Below, piece after piece: positions 63,659 to 64,000 of a stretch of 64,000 bases of DNA. This DNA comes from Streptococcus oralis subsp. dentisani (GTDB taxonomy: Bacteria; Bacillota; Bacilli; Lactobacillales; Streptococcaceae), in NCBI RefSeq assembly GCF_002096335.1, contig NZ_NCUW01000030.1:496001-560000 (forward strand), written 5' to 3'. The position numbers and the translations under genes were made by a program. How positions within the stretch are numbered: position 1 is the first letter of the stretch; every line of letters starts with the position of its first letter. Below the pieces are notes generated by a model. It was not told the DNA's origin. It worked only from the letters and a program-made list of their open reading frames with translations, and searched no databases.

Positions 63659-64000
63659 CTATATATATTCAGCTTTAACAGGGAGATAATGTTCACTTTT
63701 TAACACATCATCCAGTATTTCCTTTGGTATTTTCACTTCAAAAATTTCAAAGATTTTTAGTTCGTCCATTTGAAAGTGAGTTGAGAACGTGATAGGTTCT
63801 TTAACAGTCTTTAGATATTCAACCTGTGATTGTTTTATCAGATTTTCAATAGATATACCTGATGGTTCCAATTCTTCAATAAGTTCCCTAATGACCGTGA
63901 TTTCTCTATTCTTTTTCGTATCAAACCAGTCAAGAAATTTTACAAGATGTTTGCCTGTTGTTACTAGTCTTAAATCACCATTTTCATAAAAATGACTTTC
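63659..64000 (-). CDS. Unknown protein, C-terminal part (5' end cut by window edge)
   Basis: An open frame of 113 codons from the right edge to TAA at 63659: [20 protein letters not shown], then [39 protein letters not shown] and [11 protein letters not shown]. Mixed alpha/beta, soluble. I do not recognise it. It is on the same strand as the CD-NTase and 78 bases upstream, so it could be the effector or an accessory protein of the same system. Base use is AT-rich like the CD-NTase gene. Confidence 0.7.
   Translation of the reverse strand, partial: ESHFYENGDLRLVTTGKHLVKFLDWFDTKKNREITVIRELIEELEPSGISIENLIKQSQVEYLKTVKEPITFSTHFQMDELKIFEIFEVKIPKEILDDVLKSEHYLPVKAEYI

Overview
The window reads as core chromosome of a Streptococcus of the mitis group (S. 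pneumoniae / S. mitis / S. oralis and relatives). The protein set and local gene orders (rpsP-khpA; potABCD after murB; a pst operon with two pstB genes; hprK-lgt; slrA; sodA-holA-pyrD) match that group from memory. Codon use, AGGAG ribosome sites, TTGACA/TATAAT promoters and extended -10 (TGnTATAAT) promoters fit a low-GC Firmicute. No rRNA, tRNA, CRISPR array or intact insertion sequence was seen.

Layout: (1) 1-9.8 kb: a MacAB-like exporter cut by the left edge, gor, bioY, a YdbC-type ssDNA-binding protein, trmD/rimM, transport and hydrolase genes, an Imm-5-like gene, a MazG-like enzyme, khpA and rpsP. (2) 10.0-13.2 kb: an accessory insertion. A broken gene starts at 10009 and what may be its 3' end lies at 12947-13167. 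Between them are an IS-like remnant, a TMEM175-family channel gene and a cadDX cadmium operon with its own operator. (3) 13.2-23 kb: slrA, an ABC-F gene, vanZ-like, rlmN, yutD, sodA, holA, pyrD, gdhA, and a GNAT gene followed by a decayed second copy of the gdhA tail. (4) 23-25.7 kb: a TetR-controlled oxidoreductase, an EXLDI gene and a truncated DUF2268 protease. (5) 25.7-42.5 kb: potDCBA with a structured leader, murB, a YhfC-type protease, budA, a MocR regulator lacking the usual PLP lysine, an amino-acid binding lipoprotein, pstS-C-A-B-B-phoU, rsmF, a SuhB-like phosphatase, a UPF0223 gene and spx. (6) 42.6-57.4 kb: membrane, lipid, tRNA-modification and amino-sugar genes, including hemW, lgt, hprK, rpsU, nagB, queA, mnmM and the YtqA-type radical SAM gene.

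(7) 57.6-61.3 kb: an isolated operon of a DivIVA-like coiled-coil gene, gtfA and gtfB. The two glycosyltransferase subunits normally sit beside a serine-rich adhesin and the accessory Sec genes; none is visible here. (8) 61.5-64 kb: an AT-rich defence-type segment with a CBASS-like CD-NTase carrying a C-terminal AGS-C sensor domain, the tail of an unknown upstream gene cut by the right edge, a pseudogene with one in-frame stop, and a short fragment resembling the end of a DNA methyltransferase.

Most likely new biology: the CD-NTase locus and its unknown partner, the orphan gtfAB plus DivIVA-like operon, three predicted leaderless promoters (hemW, ytqA, DUF3397), the potA leader, and the gene split by the cadDX/TMEM175 insertion. 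All names rest on reading motifs by eye and on memory of families; no search was run.
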